The notes beneath the pieces are model-generated. The model ran no database searches, was not told the DNA's origin, and saw only the letters and a list, made by a program, of their open reading frames with translations. Made by a program: the position numbers and the translations under genes. From positions 1 to 63,472 of the forward strand of contig JAUCBJ010006253.1 of NCBI GenBank assembly GCA_032718475.1: a stretch of DNA of 63,472 bases, written 5' to 3'. Source of the stretch: Nemertoderma westbladi (taxonomy: Eukaryota; Xenacoelomorpha; Nemertodermatida; Nemertodermatidae). Position 1 is the first letter of the stretch; each line of letters opens with the position of its first letter. Of this stretch, positions 1 to 10,069 are shown piece by piece.

Positions 1-1935
1 GTTAAGATGCGTCTCAAGAAAGTCATGGGCTGTCCACCATGCTTATTCACTCCATGAGGCTGCCAAAGTACAAGATTATGCACTGGCTGGTCCTCACGGC
101 GAAAGCAATGTCCTGCAAAGCGGAGGCGATTTTGTTCTAGTGTCAAGCTTGGGGGAACCAATGAGACACCTCCAATGTTATATAGTGTCTGGTTGGAGAT
201 CTGTGCATTGTACGTGACACAATGTACCCGGCGTAGCATTCTTGTGAATGTGCCATCCAGAGATTTGGTGTCCTCAGCAGTTAGAGCCCAGCATGGACTC
301 CCGTAGAGGAGTACTGGAACTACTGCTGCTCTAAATAATCGGACCTTAAGTTTCCGATTAATTCTCGGTGACTTCCAAATCCTGGAAAGCCTATTCAAGG
401 CTGCCCATGCCTTTCCCTTACGTATTCGAAGGTCCTCACCTGACTTCCGGATCCATGATCCCAGGTAACAGAAGTCGTCCACATGCTCAAGCATACCATC
501 CTTTGAGCTTATGCTCATCCGATCAGATTCTTGCTGAGAACTTTCAAAGTGAACTGTCACAATTTTGGTCTTTCTGGAGTTAATAAAAAGACCAACACTA
601 GAAGCAGCATGTTCTAATGAGCTGAGGAGCCGTTGGGCTCCCTCTAGTGATTCTGAGAGTACTCCTAAGTCATCAGCAAAGTCTAGATCAGTTAGGTACT
701 TGGCAGGATTTCCTCGACTTCTGGAGCCAGTAGGTGGAGTTATCATCACCCCATCATCATTATGATGATCTAAGGACATGCGTAGAACATAGTCAACCAC
801 AATTATGAACAAGAATGGTGCAAGTGCGTCTCCCTGGAGGACGCCCCATAACACTTCAAATGGTTCCGTGTCACCATCAACAGTAGACACAAATGTTGTC
901 GAACCATCGTATACTGATCTGATTGCTGCAATAATTTCATCAGGAATCCCATATAATGAAAGTATGCTGAACATACGTGAGCGGGAGACTGAATCAAAGG
1001 CCTTGAAGAAGTCAACAAAGATATCAGCCAGATGCCTGTCTTTCTTTTTTGACAACTCTTCAATTATCCTTCTAAGTGCCAAAATGGGTTCCATGGTCCC
1101 ACGACCTTTACGGAACCCATTCTGATTTCCACGGAGCAGTCTCTCAATGGGATCCCTGATGCGATTTAATAGAATTCTATTGTATAGCTTTGCAGCAATC
1201 GAGATCAATGAGATTCCCCGAAAAGAACCATAGAGTGTTAGGTTGCCCTTCTTGGGAACTGGCACCAACTTATTTGTTTTCATTTCTTGTGGGACTCTTG
1301 TTGTTCGGTACATGTCTACTATGATGGGATAGATGAGCTTTAAACACTCAGGTATTTTAAATACCTCAGGGGGAACACCATCTACTCCACTGGCACGATT
1401 GGTCTTAATACTCTTTGCAGCAGCCTTCACTTCTGCAAAGGAGATATCGCCAATGAGAATATCTGGGAGTCCAGACTCAGACACTTTTACTTCTATAAAG
1501 TTATCAGGCAATACCCTGTCATTATTGAGGAGCTTTTCAAAGTGGGCCTTCCAACCATTGAGGCGATCGGCTGGTGATTCAGCCTTAACCTTGGTGGTTG
1601 GTTGGCTTTTTCGACCAGCAAGAAAGTTGATCGATCTCCATGCCTGGGATGATTGCCTGCTGTCGTCAGCATCATTGATGGCATCAACATGTTGGTTTAT
1701 TAGCTCCTGTAAATTAACAGAGTACTGCCTGTTCAGGGACCTAGATGCAGCCTTAACTGCATTCTTGGCCGCTGTAGTCTGTTTGAGTCGGGACTCTTTC
1801 TGCGGCTTATATAGGTCATTTCGGCACTTCTGGATTTTGTTGTCAGTCCAGGGGGCCCTTTTCCTGTTTCGAGGGTATACAGGAACTGTTTCTGCAGCTG
1901 CTAACTTAACTGCTTCTGTGAAGGCAGTATAGCCC
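1..1935 (-). CDS. LINE-A reverse transcriptase, open frame, 3' partial
   Basis: About 644 codons are open with no stop down to the window edge. In order they encode a linker rich in Lys and Arg, the N-terminal RT segment, RT motif A with FVDFFKAFDSVSRS near 1000, the LQGD turn near 830, the catalytic FADD at about 680, the thumb, and a C-terminal segment with the FAGHCFRRE motif near 100. The RT copies element RNA into DNA at nicked target sites. The frame is separated from the endonuclease frame upstream by a single extra base at about 1934. Of the six copies this one keeps the most coding capacity, but the window ends before its stop codon. Confidence 0.85.
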
Positions 1936-2400
1936 TCAGTCTGCCGCCTCAGAGGCAAGAACCTCATACCTGTTGCTCAGCTGTAGTGTGAAGCTGGATC
2001 TCACACTTGGCTGTTGCAACAGAGAGGACCAGTCATGCCGCGGCAAGGCAGATTTCGTTGTTCTGCTAGCACTCAGACTAAGTCTTTCCTTGGCCACAAT
2101 AAGGCGGTGATCACTGGAGAAGGGTCGAAGTGTAAATGCATTACAGTCTTGTATAGAGCTCCTGTACTTCCTACGAAACAGAATATGGTCTATCTGGGAC
2201 TTGTGACCACTGGGTCCACTATGAGTCCATAGCTTTCCAGTTCGCTTCTTGAACTGGGTTCCAGCCGAAAACAATCCATTTCCAGAGATAAAATCCTGAA
2301 GATGGACGGAATTTCGGTTGACACTATTGCTATAGACCCAGGGCGATGTAGGTGATTGATGCAGACTTGCATTAAAGTCTCCCAGGAATGTTAAGAATGC
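1936..2400 (-). pseudogene. LINE-A endonuclease C-terminal fragment
   Basis: Reading the minus strand from 2400 gives the motif FLGDFNA, then a stretch with QIDHILFRRKY and finally SSDHRLIVA. These are the metal- and phosphate-binding blocks expected in the second half of an APE-type endonuclease, which nicks target DNA to prime reverse transcription. The N-terminal half, including the first catalytic Glu, is absent because the copy is 5' truncated. The frame hits TGA at 1936-1938. One inserted T there separates it from the otherwise continuous RT frame. Confident as a LINE endonuclease remnant, not as a working enzyme. Confidence 0.85.
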
Positions 2401-3491
2401 TAATAGGGTTAAAGTTTAATCGAATTAATACTGTGGTACCAGACAGGTACCGCTAGGCCTGAATTACTGTTCCTCAGGAACAGTAGAAATAAGTTAAATT
2501 ACTGTTCGCCAGAAACAGCAGAAAAAAGTTAATTACTGTCCTAAACAGCTAACTAAAATTTACTGTTATACAAAGAATAAAAATCTATGTAATTATTGTT
2601 CGCGCTTTTGTAAGACTTCGATAATTTTCACCATCAATTTTTATTATCACAGAAATCTTGCATATTGTTTGCCATAGGTAGAAATATCGAATATAAATCA
2701 GGCTAGCTCGGCGTGTGACCCAAAGGGAGTTTGAAATATAATTATACGGTAAATCGATATTTCATGCTGATGATTTCAAAATCATAAAAATCATAGAAAA
2801 ATCTTAGTCACACCCTTTAGGGGCGGCATGGTATATTAAATCGGGCTGAAATACACTCTGGTTCATGAATCGCTGACTTGAGACAATTTTGTTCATGAAT
2901 ATTGAGTTTGTAGGCGCACATCGCTGGTTCTATAAAATAACATGTAGGCCTACAGTATACTCATACAATCCTATTGATGTGAACCAGAATCGCTAATTAA
3001 CCCCCAATTACTTCTTATCATACTGTACAAATAACAATCAGTTAGGTGCAATCGTAAATAATTTTGAATATATTTCCATTTATCATAACAAATATAATAT
3101 GCATAAGTTAATCAGCAAATATTATAAACAAATACAGCAATAATCAGGTCTATTCAGTTATTCAATACATCAGCCGTGTCGCCCGCCAGTATATACAGCA
3201 AGGTAATTTACTATGAGTCTACGCATTCGGCCTGATGTTAATAGGCTAAAATCCGTCCTGTTGCCATCAGCAAAAACAAAACAATGAGTTTCCGGCCAGG
3301 CTGAGCCTAAGAATTCTGAGAAATCATGATGTCATGGCCTGGCCAGTTGCTTATCAACTTCCAATAGAAAGCTGCCTTGCGTCATTGTTTATACTCCAAC
3401 AAAGAACAGCTGCCCCAAGAAAATTAAAAATAGATTTTATTGGCTGTTTTGTTCATCCCCTCCCTGGTGTGTACTGGGATCGAACACGTAG
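2401..3491. other. AT-rich spacer, no gene recognised
   Basis: No coding exon, RNA gene or intact element was recognised. Small features are a short diverged duplication around 2455-2570 (units ending in aacagcagaaa or aacagtagaaa) and the sequence taatagggttaaa directly at the LINE-A boundary. That sequence matches the right end of the piggyBac-like element at 26.9 kb. Confidence 0.5.
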
Positions 3492-3712
3492 GGGTGTAGG
3501 GATCTGACATTTTGTAGAGTTTGGGTGTATAGATGTGACATTTTATAGAGTTTGGGTGTATGGATGTGACATTTTATAGAGTTTGGGTGTATGGATGTGA
3601 CATTTTATAGAGTTTGGGTGTATGGATGTGACATTTTATAGAGTTTGGGTGTATGGATGTGACATTTCATAGAGTTTGGGTGTATGGATGTGATATTTTA
3701 TAGAGTTTGGAG
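3492..3712. repeat. 31-bp minisatellite, about 7 copies
   Basis: The unit gacattttatagagtttggg plus an 11-base remainder (tgtatggatgt) repeats head to tail with a 31-base period. The first and last copies carry substitutions, while the central copies are almost identical. No coding role is apparent. Confidence 0.93.
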
Positions 3713-3866
3713 TAGACTAGCTTATCGCTACTAAAATGTGCACTTTAGGACGCGGAAGCTTTTACATCAGCTTTGTTTGGAAACCCGAGATTTCGTGACT
3801 TTTACTAAAATTGAATGGGCTATCTAACAGAGCAAACGCCATTTATATGGTTATATTAGTTTTAGT

Positions 3867-5384
3867 TTCCCCCTGAGGTCTTTAAAATACCTCAGTGTTT
3901 AAAGCTCTTCTATCCCATCATAGTAGACATGTACCAAACAACAAGAGTCCCACAAGAAATGAAAACAAATAAGTTGGTGCCAGTATCCAAGAAGGGCAAC
4001 CTAACACTCTATGGTTCTTTTCGGGGAATCTCATTGATCTCGATTGCTGCAAAGCTATACAATAGAATTCTATTAAATCGCATCAGGGATCCCATTGAGA
4101 GACTCCTCCATGGAAATCAGAATGGGTTCTGTAAAGGTTGTGGGACCATGGAGCCCGTTTTGGCACTTGGAAGGATAATTGAAGAGTTATCAAAAAAGAA
4201 AGACAGGCATCTGGCTGTTATCTTTGTTGACTTCTTCAAGGCCTTTGATTCAGTCTCTCGCTCACGTATGTTCAGCATACTTTCATTATATGGGATTCCT
4301 GATGAAATTATTGCAGCAATAAGATCAGTATACGATGGTTCGACAACATTTGTGTCTACTGTTGACGGTGACACAGAACCATTTAAAGTGTTATGGGGCG
4401 TCCACCAGGGAGACTCACTTGCACCATTCTTGTTCATAATTGTTGTTGACTATGTTCTACGCATGTCCTTAGATCATCATAATGATGATGGGGTGATGAT
4501 AACTCCACCTACTGGCTCCAGAAGTCGAGGAAATCCTGCCAAGTACCTAACTGATCTAGACTTTGCTGATGACTTAGGAGTACTCTCAGAATCACTAGAG
4601 GGAGCCCAACGGCTCATCAGCTCATTAGAACATGCTGCTTCTAGTGTTGGTCTTTTTATTAACTCCAGAAAGACCAAAATTTTGACAGTTAACTTTGAAA
4701 GTCCTCAGCAAGTCTCTGATCGGATGAGCATAAGCTCAAAAGATGGTATGCTTGAGCATGTGGATGACTTCTGTTACCTGGGATCATGGATCCGGAAGTC
4801 AGGTGAGAACCTTCGAATACGTAAGGGAAAGGCATGGGCAGCCTTGAATAGGCTTTCCAGGATTTGGAAGTCACCGAGAATTAATCGGAAACTTAAGGTC
4901 CGATTATTTAGAGCAGCAGTAGTTCCAGTACTCCTCTATGGGAGTCCATGCTGGGCTCTAACTGCTGAGGACACCAAATCTCTGGATGGCACATTCACAA
5001 GAATGTTGCGCCGGGTTCATTGTGTCAAGTACAATGCACACATCTCCAACCAGACACTATATAACATTGGAGGTGTCTCATTGGTTCCCCCAAGCTTGAC
5101 ACTAGAACAAAAGCGCCTCCACTTTGCAGGACATTGCTTTCGCCGTGAGGACCAGCCAGTGCATAATCTTGTACTTTGGCAGCCTCATGGAGTGAATAAG
5201 CATGGTGGACAGCCCATGACTTTCTTGAGACACATCTTAAAGGACACTGGTCTTGAAGATGAGGATGATCTAGCAAATGTCATGGGTGATAGGGAGTTGT
5301 GGCGGTGTAATTTTCTCGATAAGCCGGCACAGCATTCTTAAAAATGCAGCTGCAATGCAGCATGCCGATCCTAGTAGTAGTAGC
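3867..5384 (+). mobile_element. LINE-A copy 2 (5' truncated)
   Basis: Homology to copy 1 starts at ccccctgagg and runs to the family's 3' end, which is a short GC-containing tail followed by a (TAG)n run at 5372-5383. The upstream AT-rich sequence carries in-frame stops, so the element starts at the truncation point. No convincing target duplication was found. Confidence 0.93.
3929..5341 (+). CDS. LINE-A reverse transcriptase, 470-residue open frame
   Basis: This is an uninterrupted reading frame covering the RT palm and thumb and the C-terminal domain. Motif A FVDFFKAFDSV lies near residues 97-107, a QGD turn near 160, and the catalytic FADD near residue 216. The C-terminal domain ends with FAGHCFRRED and PAQHS. 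The frame is open upstream of Met to the truncation point at about 3868. Compared with copies 1 and 6, two Arg codons near residue 68 have become Cys (GFCKGCG against GFRKGRG), and LQGD has become HQGD. The endonuclease is missing, so the copy cannot move alone, although its RT domain has no stop or frameshift. Confidence 0.9.
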   Translation: MYQTTRVPQEMKTNKLVPVSKKGNLTLYGSFRGISLISIAAKLYNRILLNRIRDPIERLLHGNQNGFCKGCGTMEPVLALGRIIEELSKKKDRHLAVIFVDFFKAFDSVSRSRMFSILSLYGIPDEIIAAIRSVYDGSTTFVSTVDGDTEPFKVLWGVHQGDSLAPFLFIIVVDYVLRMSLDHHNDDGVMITPPTGSRSRGNPAKYLTDLDFADDLGVLSESLEGAQRLISSLEHAASSVGLFINSRKTKILTVNFESPQQVSDRMSISSKDGMLEHVDDFCYLGSWIRKSGENLRIRKGKAWAALNRLSRIWKSPRINRKLKVRLFRAAVVPVLLYGSPCWALTAEDTKSLDGTFTRMLRRVHCVKYNAHISNQTLYNIGGVSLVPPSLTLEQKRLHFAGHCFRREDQPVHNLVLWQPHGVNKHGGQPMTFLRHILKDTGLEDEDDLANVMGDRELWRCNFLDKPAQHS

Positions 5385-5457
5385 TGTATTTTCTTTCTCA
5401 AGTTTATTCCACTTCCACCAGGACTTTTTTTACTGTCAAGGTCACTTCATACTTTAC

Positions 5458-5570
5458 TTCAAACTTATCTTTACATAAGTCATAAACAGATGACAATCAT
5501 AGCCTGTTAGTGCTTCAAACTTATCTTTACATAAGTCATTAACAGATGACAATCATAGCTTGTTAGTGCA
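5458..5570. repeat. 57-bp tandem duplication
   Basis: Two head-to-tail copies of a unit beginning cttcaaacttatctttacat and ending in a gttagtg motif, with two or three substitutions between them. They lie just downstream of LINE-A copy 2. Confidence 0.85.
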
Positions 5571-6269
5571 ATCGCAAACACAGTTTTGTATAAATTCTGG
5601 GGCGTATAATGGAAAGACTTCGTTTTCCCATGCTATGATAGGCCTACTGTAATTAAATATAGATTAATTCCGCTATTAAATAAGGCACAGTTAAAGCTGA
5701 GATAGTGTTGTAGAATCGTAGAACTTGACTCCATTTGGGAGAATCCTGCAGTGCCACATCGTAAACTCACTTGTTTATTAGGTATTGAAATAATATCAAG
5801 TTTCCGTTGTAGAATTACATAATTCGTAAAGGCTGATTATGTTCTGGTTAGAGCAAACATTTACTGTTCTTGGAAGTGAATCATTTTAAATTTGAGAGTA
5901 CGGTTTTATTAAGTATAGATTGGTCTTTGGGATAAGCTCATAACAAAAATGAATCTGTTTAAATGAAATGGGTTAACTGACCTTATAAAGTATGTTCAAA
6001 TCGGAAAAAATTGAATCTTTTTTTTTTATTTTTGATCGGTCAAACAAATTGCAATTAATTATTTATAGACGGTTGAGAAATTGCACTGAATTAGTTTCGC
6101 AAAGGTTTAGATTTCTACCAAGTACCTGAGATATTCAAATTTAAGAAATACTGTGTTTCATGTTCGGACATTGATGTTCACTTTACTGTGGAATTCATGT
6201 AAAATGACCCCCGACACCCCGACCCCCCCCCCCCCCCCCCCAGGGCAATTACATTGTAAAATAGCTCGT
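5571..6269. other. AT-rich spacer with a poly-C tract
   Basis: No gene was recognised. A run of C interrupted by few bases lies at about 6209-6241, immediately before the foldback element. Confidence 0.5.
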
Positions 6270-6278
6270 GCCGGAGGG
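6270..6278. repeat. Left 9-bp target duplication of the foldback element
   Basis: gccggaggg, repeated at 7979-7987 on the far side of the element. Confidence 0.75.
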
Positions 6279-7978
6279 TAATGGTGAATAATATCGAGAC
6301 TTGAAAAATATCGAGACTAAAAATAACGAGAGTAAAAATATCGAGAGTAAAAATAACGCGAGATGAAAAATATCGAAAATAACGAGTGTTGAAAAATATC
6401 GAGTGTTGAAAAATATCGAGAGTAAAAATATCGAGTGTTGAAAAATATCGAGAGTAAAAATATCGAGTGTTGAAAAATATCGAGTGTTGAAAAATATAGA
6501 GAGTAAAAATATCGAGTGTTGAAAAATATCGAGAGTAAAAATATCGAGAGCAAAAATATCGAGAGTAAAAATATCGAGTGTTGAAAAATATCGAGAGTAA
6601 AAATATCGAAAGTAAAAATATCGAGTGTTGAAAATATCGAGTGTTGAAAAATATCGAGAGTAAAAATATCGAGTGTTGAAAATATCGAGTGTTGAAAAAT
6701 ATCGAGAGTAAAAATAACGAGTGTTGAAAATATCGAGTGTTGAAAAATATCGAGAGTAAAAATATCGAGTGTTGAAATATATCGAGTGTTGAAAAATATC
6801 GGAGTAAAAATATAGCATTTTGCTTGAGCATTTTATTTAGAATTATGGAACAATATTGCAGTGCATGGGTTACAACAGTGCAAGTGCAAGTTAATGGCAT
6901 TATGTAATACAATACACCTTGGGTACCCATTTACCAGATTTATTATACTAGCAGGGTTTTGGTATTTTTTAAATAAATATTATAAAAGAAGTGCTAGCTA
7001 TAAATTTTGATAAATATTATACATATTGTTAAATATTATATTTAGAACACGTATAAGCTACCAAATGTTGATAAATATTTTTGTTCTAGAACATTTTTAG
7101 TAAAAAAATTATCATACAACCCTTATTTAAAAAAATTGTTACTATCGATATTTTTACTCCGGATTTTTTTCAACACTCTATATTTTTCAACACTCGATAT
7201 TTTTACTCTCCTTGTTTTTCAACACTCGATATTTTTCAACACTCGATATTTTTCAACAGTCGATATTTTTACTCTCGATATTTTTCAACACTCAATATTT
7301 TTATTCTCGATATTTTTCAACACTCGATATTTTTACTCTCGATATTTTTCAACACTCGATATTTTTACTCTCGATATTTTTCAACACTCGATATTCGATA
7401 TTTTTCAACACTCGATATTCGATATTTTTCAACACTCGATATTTTTACTCTCGATATTTTTCAACACTCGATATTTTTACTCTCGATATTTTTCAACAAT
7501 CAATATTTTTATTCTCGATATTTTTCAACACTCGATATTTTTACTCTCGATATTTTTCAACACTCGATATTTTTACTCTCGATATTTTTCAACACTTGAT
7601 ATTTTTACTCTCGATATTTTTCAACACTCGATATTTTTCAACACTCGATATTCGATATTTTTCAACACTCGATATTCGATATTTTTCAACACTCGATATT
7701 TTTACTCTCGATATTTTTCAACACTCGATATTTTTACTCTCGATATTTTTCAACACTCAATATTTTTATTCTCGATATTTTTCAACACTCGATATTTTTA
7801 CTCTCGATATTTTTCAACACTCGATATTTTTACTCTCGATATTTTTCAACTCTCGATATTTTTCAACACTCGATATTTTTACTCTCGATATTTTTCAACA
7901 CTCGATATTTTTACTCTCGATATTTTTCAACACTCGATATTTTTACTCTCGATATTTTTACCCTCGATATTTTTACTG
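6279..7978. mobile_element. Foldback-type element with inverted arrays of 32-bp repeats
   Basis: Two repeat arrays face each other across an AT-rich, non-coding loop (about 6816-7140). The left array (6290-6815) reads gagtgttgaaaaatatc and gagagtaaaaatatc alternately. The right array (7141-7977) is its reverse complement. Each 32-bp unit consists of a 17-bp and a 15-bp half that share TCGATATTTTT. The 9-bp sequence gccggaggg occurs directly outside both ends (6270-6278 and 7979-7987), as expected for a target duplication. This architecture matches Drosophila FB and sea-urchin TU foldback elements. The long frames rich in Phe, Ser and Ile across the arrays are by-products of the repeat. Confidence 0.85.
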
Positions 7979-8385
7979 GCCGGAGGGATACATTTTCCAC
8001 TTTATACTCAATGTAGAATATGCATTCGCACTTATTGCTGTGCCATCAGCATTTAAATTTAGATATATTGCATTGTAGCCTTGTCGAAAATGTATCAGAT
8101 ACTTATGTTACTGTACTAGTACTACTGCTAGCGATCACCAACTAATAGGTCTATTTACTGTACTTTTAACACCAACTAACCAACAATAACATCCACATTT
8201 GGATAATTTCCAGTTGTTTCCAATTTTGTTGTTAGTGATGACTACCCCCATAATATTCTTATTCCAGTAACGGTCATTGCCTACCACAGGCTCTGAGTTA
8301 CTACCAAGGGTCATGGGTACTACCGTGGGTCCCGCAAACTACAGTACTCACTACTGTACCAATCACCCTGAGGTAGCTACTGCAG

Positions 8386-8665
8386 AACAAAATCGCCTCC
8401 GCTTTGCAGGACATTGCTTTCGCCGTGAGGATCAGCCAGTGCATAATCTTGTACTTTGGCAGCCTCATGGAGTGAATAAGCATGGTGGACAACCCATGAC
8501 TTTCTTGAGACGCATCTTAAAGGACACTGGCCTTGAAGATGCGGATGATCTAGCAAATGTCATGGGTGATAGGGAGTTGTGGCGGTGCACTTTTGTCGAT
8601 AAGCCGTCACAGCATTGTTAAAAATGCAGCTGCAATGCAGCATGCCGATCCTAGTAGTAGTAGTA
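8386..8665 (+). mobile_element. LINE-A copy 3, short 3' fragment with target duplication
   Basis: This contains only the last part of the C-terminal domain (FAGHCFRRED to the terminal stop at 8619-8621), the 3' tail and a (TAG)n run. The 13-base sequence gtagctactgcag lies at 8373-8385 and again at 8666-8678, flanking the copy exactly. That is a target-primed insertion duplication, and it fixes the 3' end of the family at the (TAG)n tail. The insertion ends about 120 bases before a crystallin exon. Confidence 0.93.
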
Positions 8666-8797
8666 GTAGCTACTGCAGGCCACGAGATCAAAATGATTTA
8701 ATATGAACAAACCTAATCATTGGACAACTGCGAATCTACCAAATTCAGGTCAAAACATAATATTTGAGTTTCGCCCCTTTCAATTATATATTTCTAG

Positions 8798-8952
8798 ATG
8801 GGTACTTTACGAACACGAGTTTGACGGGGTAACTGATATTCTAGATCCTGGGAGTTATTCATCCGATCAACTGACTACTTCTGGTATAATGAGCTCTCTG
8901 AGAGTCATCCCAGCGGACGACATAATATTATTCTCTCAGCCGTACTATAAAG
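8798..8952 (+). CDS. Beta/gamma-crystallin-like exon (first seen)
   Basis: The exon is 155 bases, bounded by a pyrimidine-containing acceptor (atatatttctag) and a donor (aaag|gtggga). It contributes one base of a split codon, 51 codons and one trailing base. The peptide has a Greek-key signature: WVLYEHEFDG, then DPGSY, then SSLRVIP, and the start of the next motif, DIILFSQPYYKG. In this family such motifs pair into beta-sandwich domains, often calcium-binding. The usual acidic pair before SS is replaced here by GIM, so classical calcium binding by this motif is doubtful. The 3' phase matches the exon at 22615. An Met-starting frame at 8703 runs into it, but the acceptor fits better. Upstream exons were not found. 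Confidence 0.83.
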
Positions 8953-9047
8953 GTGGGAACACTCAACGCAAAATCATATTTCAAAAGTATTCCTTTATTC
9001 TATAGAATTAAGTAATACAGTAGGCCTATTGGCCCGTTTGGGCGATA

Positions 9048-9300
9048 GGAGCAGGTTACAAAGACGGCAAGCTTACAGATACGGCTTTTTCTAATCAAAA
9101 CAATGTTGTTAACATCAATTTTGCTGCGGGTGCAGATAGGGGGGGGGGGGTGGTAACTGGACACAATAAAAATTAATCCCTCTCCAGGGGGAATTTGATG
9201 CAAATAACAGCTGATCATTTTAAAAAATATAACTGTAACCTGTTCTATTGTATTTAGGTTATTGTTTTGGTAAAAATAACGTGCCACTTTAACCTGCTCC
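9048..9300. mobile_element. Miniature inverted-repeat element, 253 bp
   Basis: The termini ggagcaggttac and gt/taacctgctcc are inverted over about 45 bases, including a shared ccaaaacaat or attgttttgg block. There is no coding sequence inside. Single ends of the same family occur at 23124-23170 and 44042-44089. A poly-G tract lies at about 9139-9148. The target duplication is unclear. It sits just inside the intron, about 95 bases after the crystallin donor. Confidence 0.72.
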
Positions 9301-10069
9301 TTTCCCTAAATTGAGAATTCAACATTATTGAGGAGGGATATTAATTATCCAAGGCGGGTTTTACGTCTAGTTCCCCCCACCCCCCCCCCCCCCGTCCCTG
9401 TCTCCATGGGCGAAGTTCGTTGCATACCAACACCATACCCTATAGGGGATGTTGCTCTTTCAGTCAGAGGTAACATCCAGCAGGGTAGGGGGCTCCAAGA
9501 GTCTGATACCAATTATCAGATCAGACTATTAGACACATTAGACAAATATACTGCCGTGTAAAGGCTAAACACCCTATCGCCAGCTGGAACAGATAGGATA
9601 TTACCTAAAAATATTTGGGCATTCTACAATATCATATATCAATATTTTTCAGATAGGGTATTTACATCTTAATATAGGGTGAACGGAGTCTTATAAGAAA
9701 TAATAAGGACGCCGCCGTCAATGCTATAGATAGTTAGCATAGGCAAGACAATTAATATAAAATGAGATGAGACAAAGTCTGGAGCACTGGATGGAAATTT
9801 GAAATATACCTGTTTCCAGCTGTAGATAGGGTATTTCTCTAGATTAGGCACGGAGCAGCTTTCATTTCAATTATTGCTTTAGGCATTAGGCCTATAATAT
9901 ATTATGGATCTAGAAGATGATGGACCATTGCCATTCTTTGGGTTTGAATTACCGGAAGCGGAATGTGTTTGTAAGAACTCAATGACGAGAAAGAGAAATG
10001 CACCAATAATAATGTCTTATTCATACAAAGTTTATCCAAAGCGACAGAAGAGGCGGGACATGGTCACTG
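9301..10069. other. Spacer with repeated AGATAGGGTATTT motifs
   Basis: No gene was recognised. The motif agatagggtattt or close variants (such as agataggatatt and ccctatag) recur near 9437, 9572, 9591, 9651, 9674 and 9823. They recur again on the far side of the minisatellite near 12487-12745. A poly-C run lies at about 9378-9392. A 60-codon frame at 9904-10086 runs into the minisatellite and has no recognisable domain. Confidence 0.5.

Larger units (their letters stand above)
1..2400 (-). mobile_element. Non-LTR retrotransposon LINE-A, copy 1 (runs off window start)
   Basis: This is the longest of six related copies in the window (others near 3.9, 8.4, 20.7, 24.3 and 60 kb). Read on the minus strand it carries the C-terminal half of an apurinic-type endonuclease, a linker, a reverse transcriptase and a C-terminal domain. 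The 5' end is truncated at about 2400, where sequence starting taatagggttaaa begins. The 3' end lies beyond base 1: comparison with the copy at 60 kb suggests only about 120 bases are missing. The clade is not assigned; the layout is that of endonuclease-bearing LINEs. Confidence 0.93.

Noticed and set aside
803-1125. Open frames antisense to the LINE-A RT (also at 4117-4437 and 60885-61205)
   Set aside because: They are shadow frames conserved only because the RT coding strand is conserved.
6249-6300. Inverted terminal repeats outside the foldback arrays
   Set aside because: The shared ccggaggg is in direct, not inverted, orientation. It is better explained as the target duplication.
6290-7977. 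CRISPR-like array
   Set aside because: Regular 32-bp units have no unique spacers, sit in a eukaryotic context and form inverted arms. The palindromic arrays at 43.8 and 50.8 kb likewise lack unique spacers.
6178-8078. Long reading frames rich in Phe, Ser, Ile and Arg across the 32-bp repeats
   Set aside because: They follow the repeat period, exist in several frames and on both strands, and have no domain. They are by-products of a stop-poor repeat.
8703-9005. Crystallin exon as a separate 100-codon gene starting at Met 8703
   Set aside because: The residues before 8798 do not fit the family, and a good acceptor with the right phase lies at 8797/8798. The donor at 8952/8953 joins the exon at 22615 in phase.
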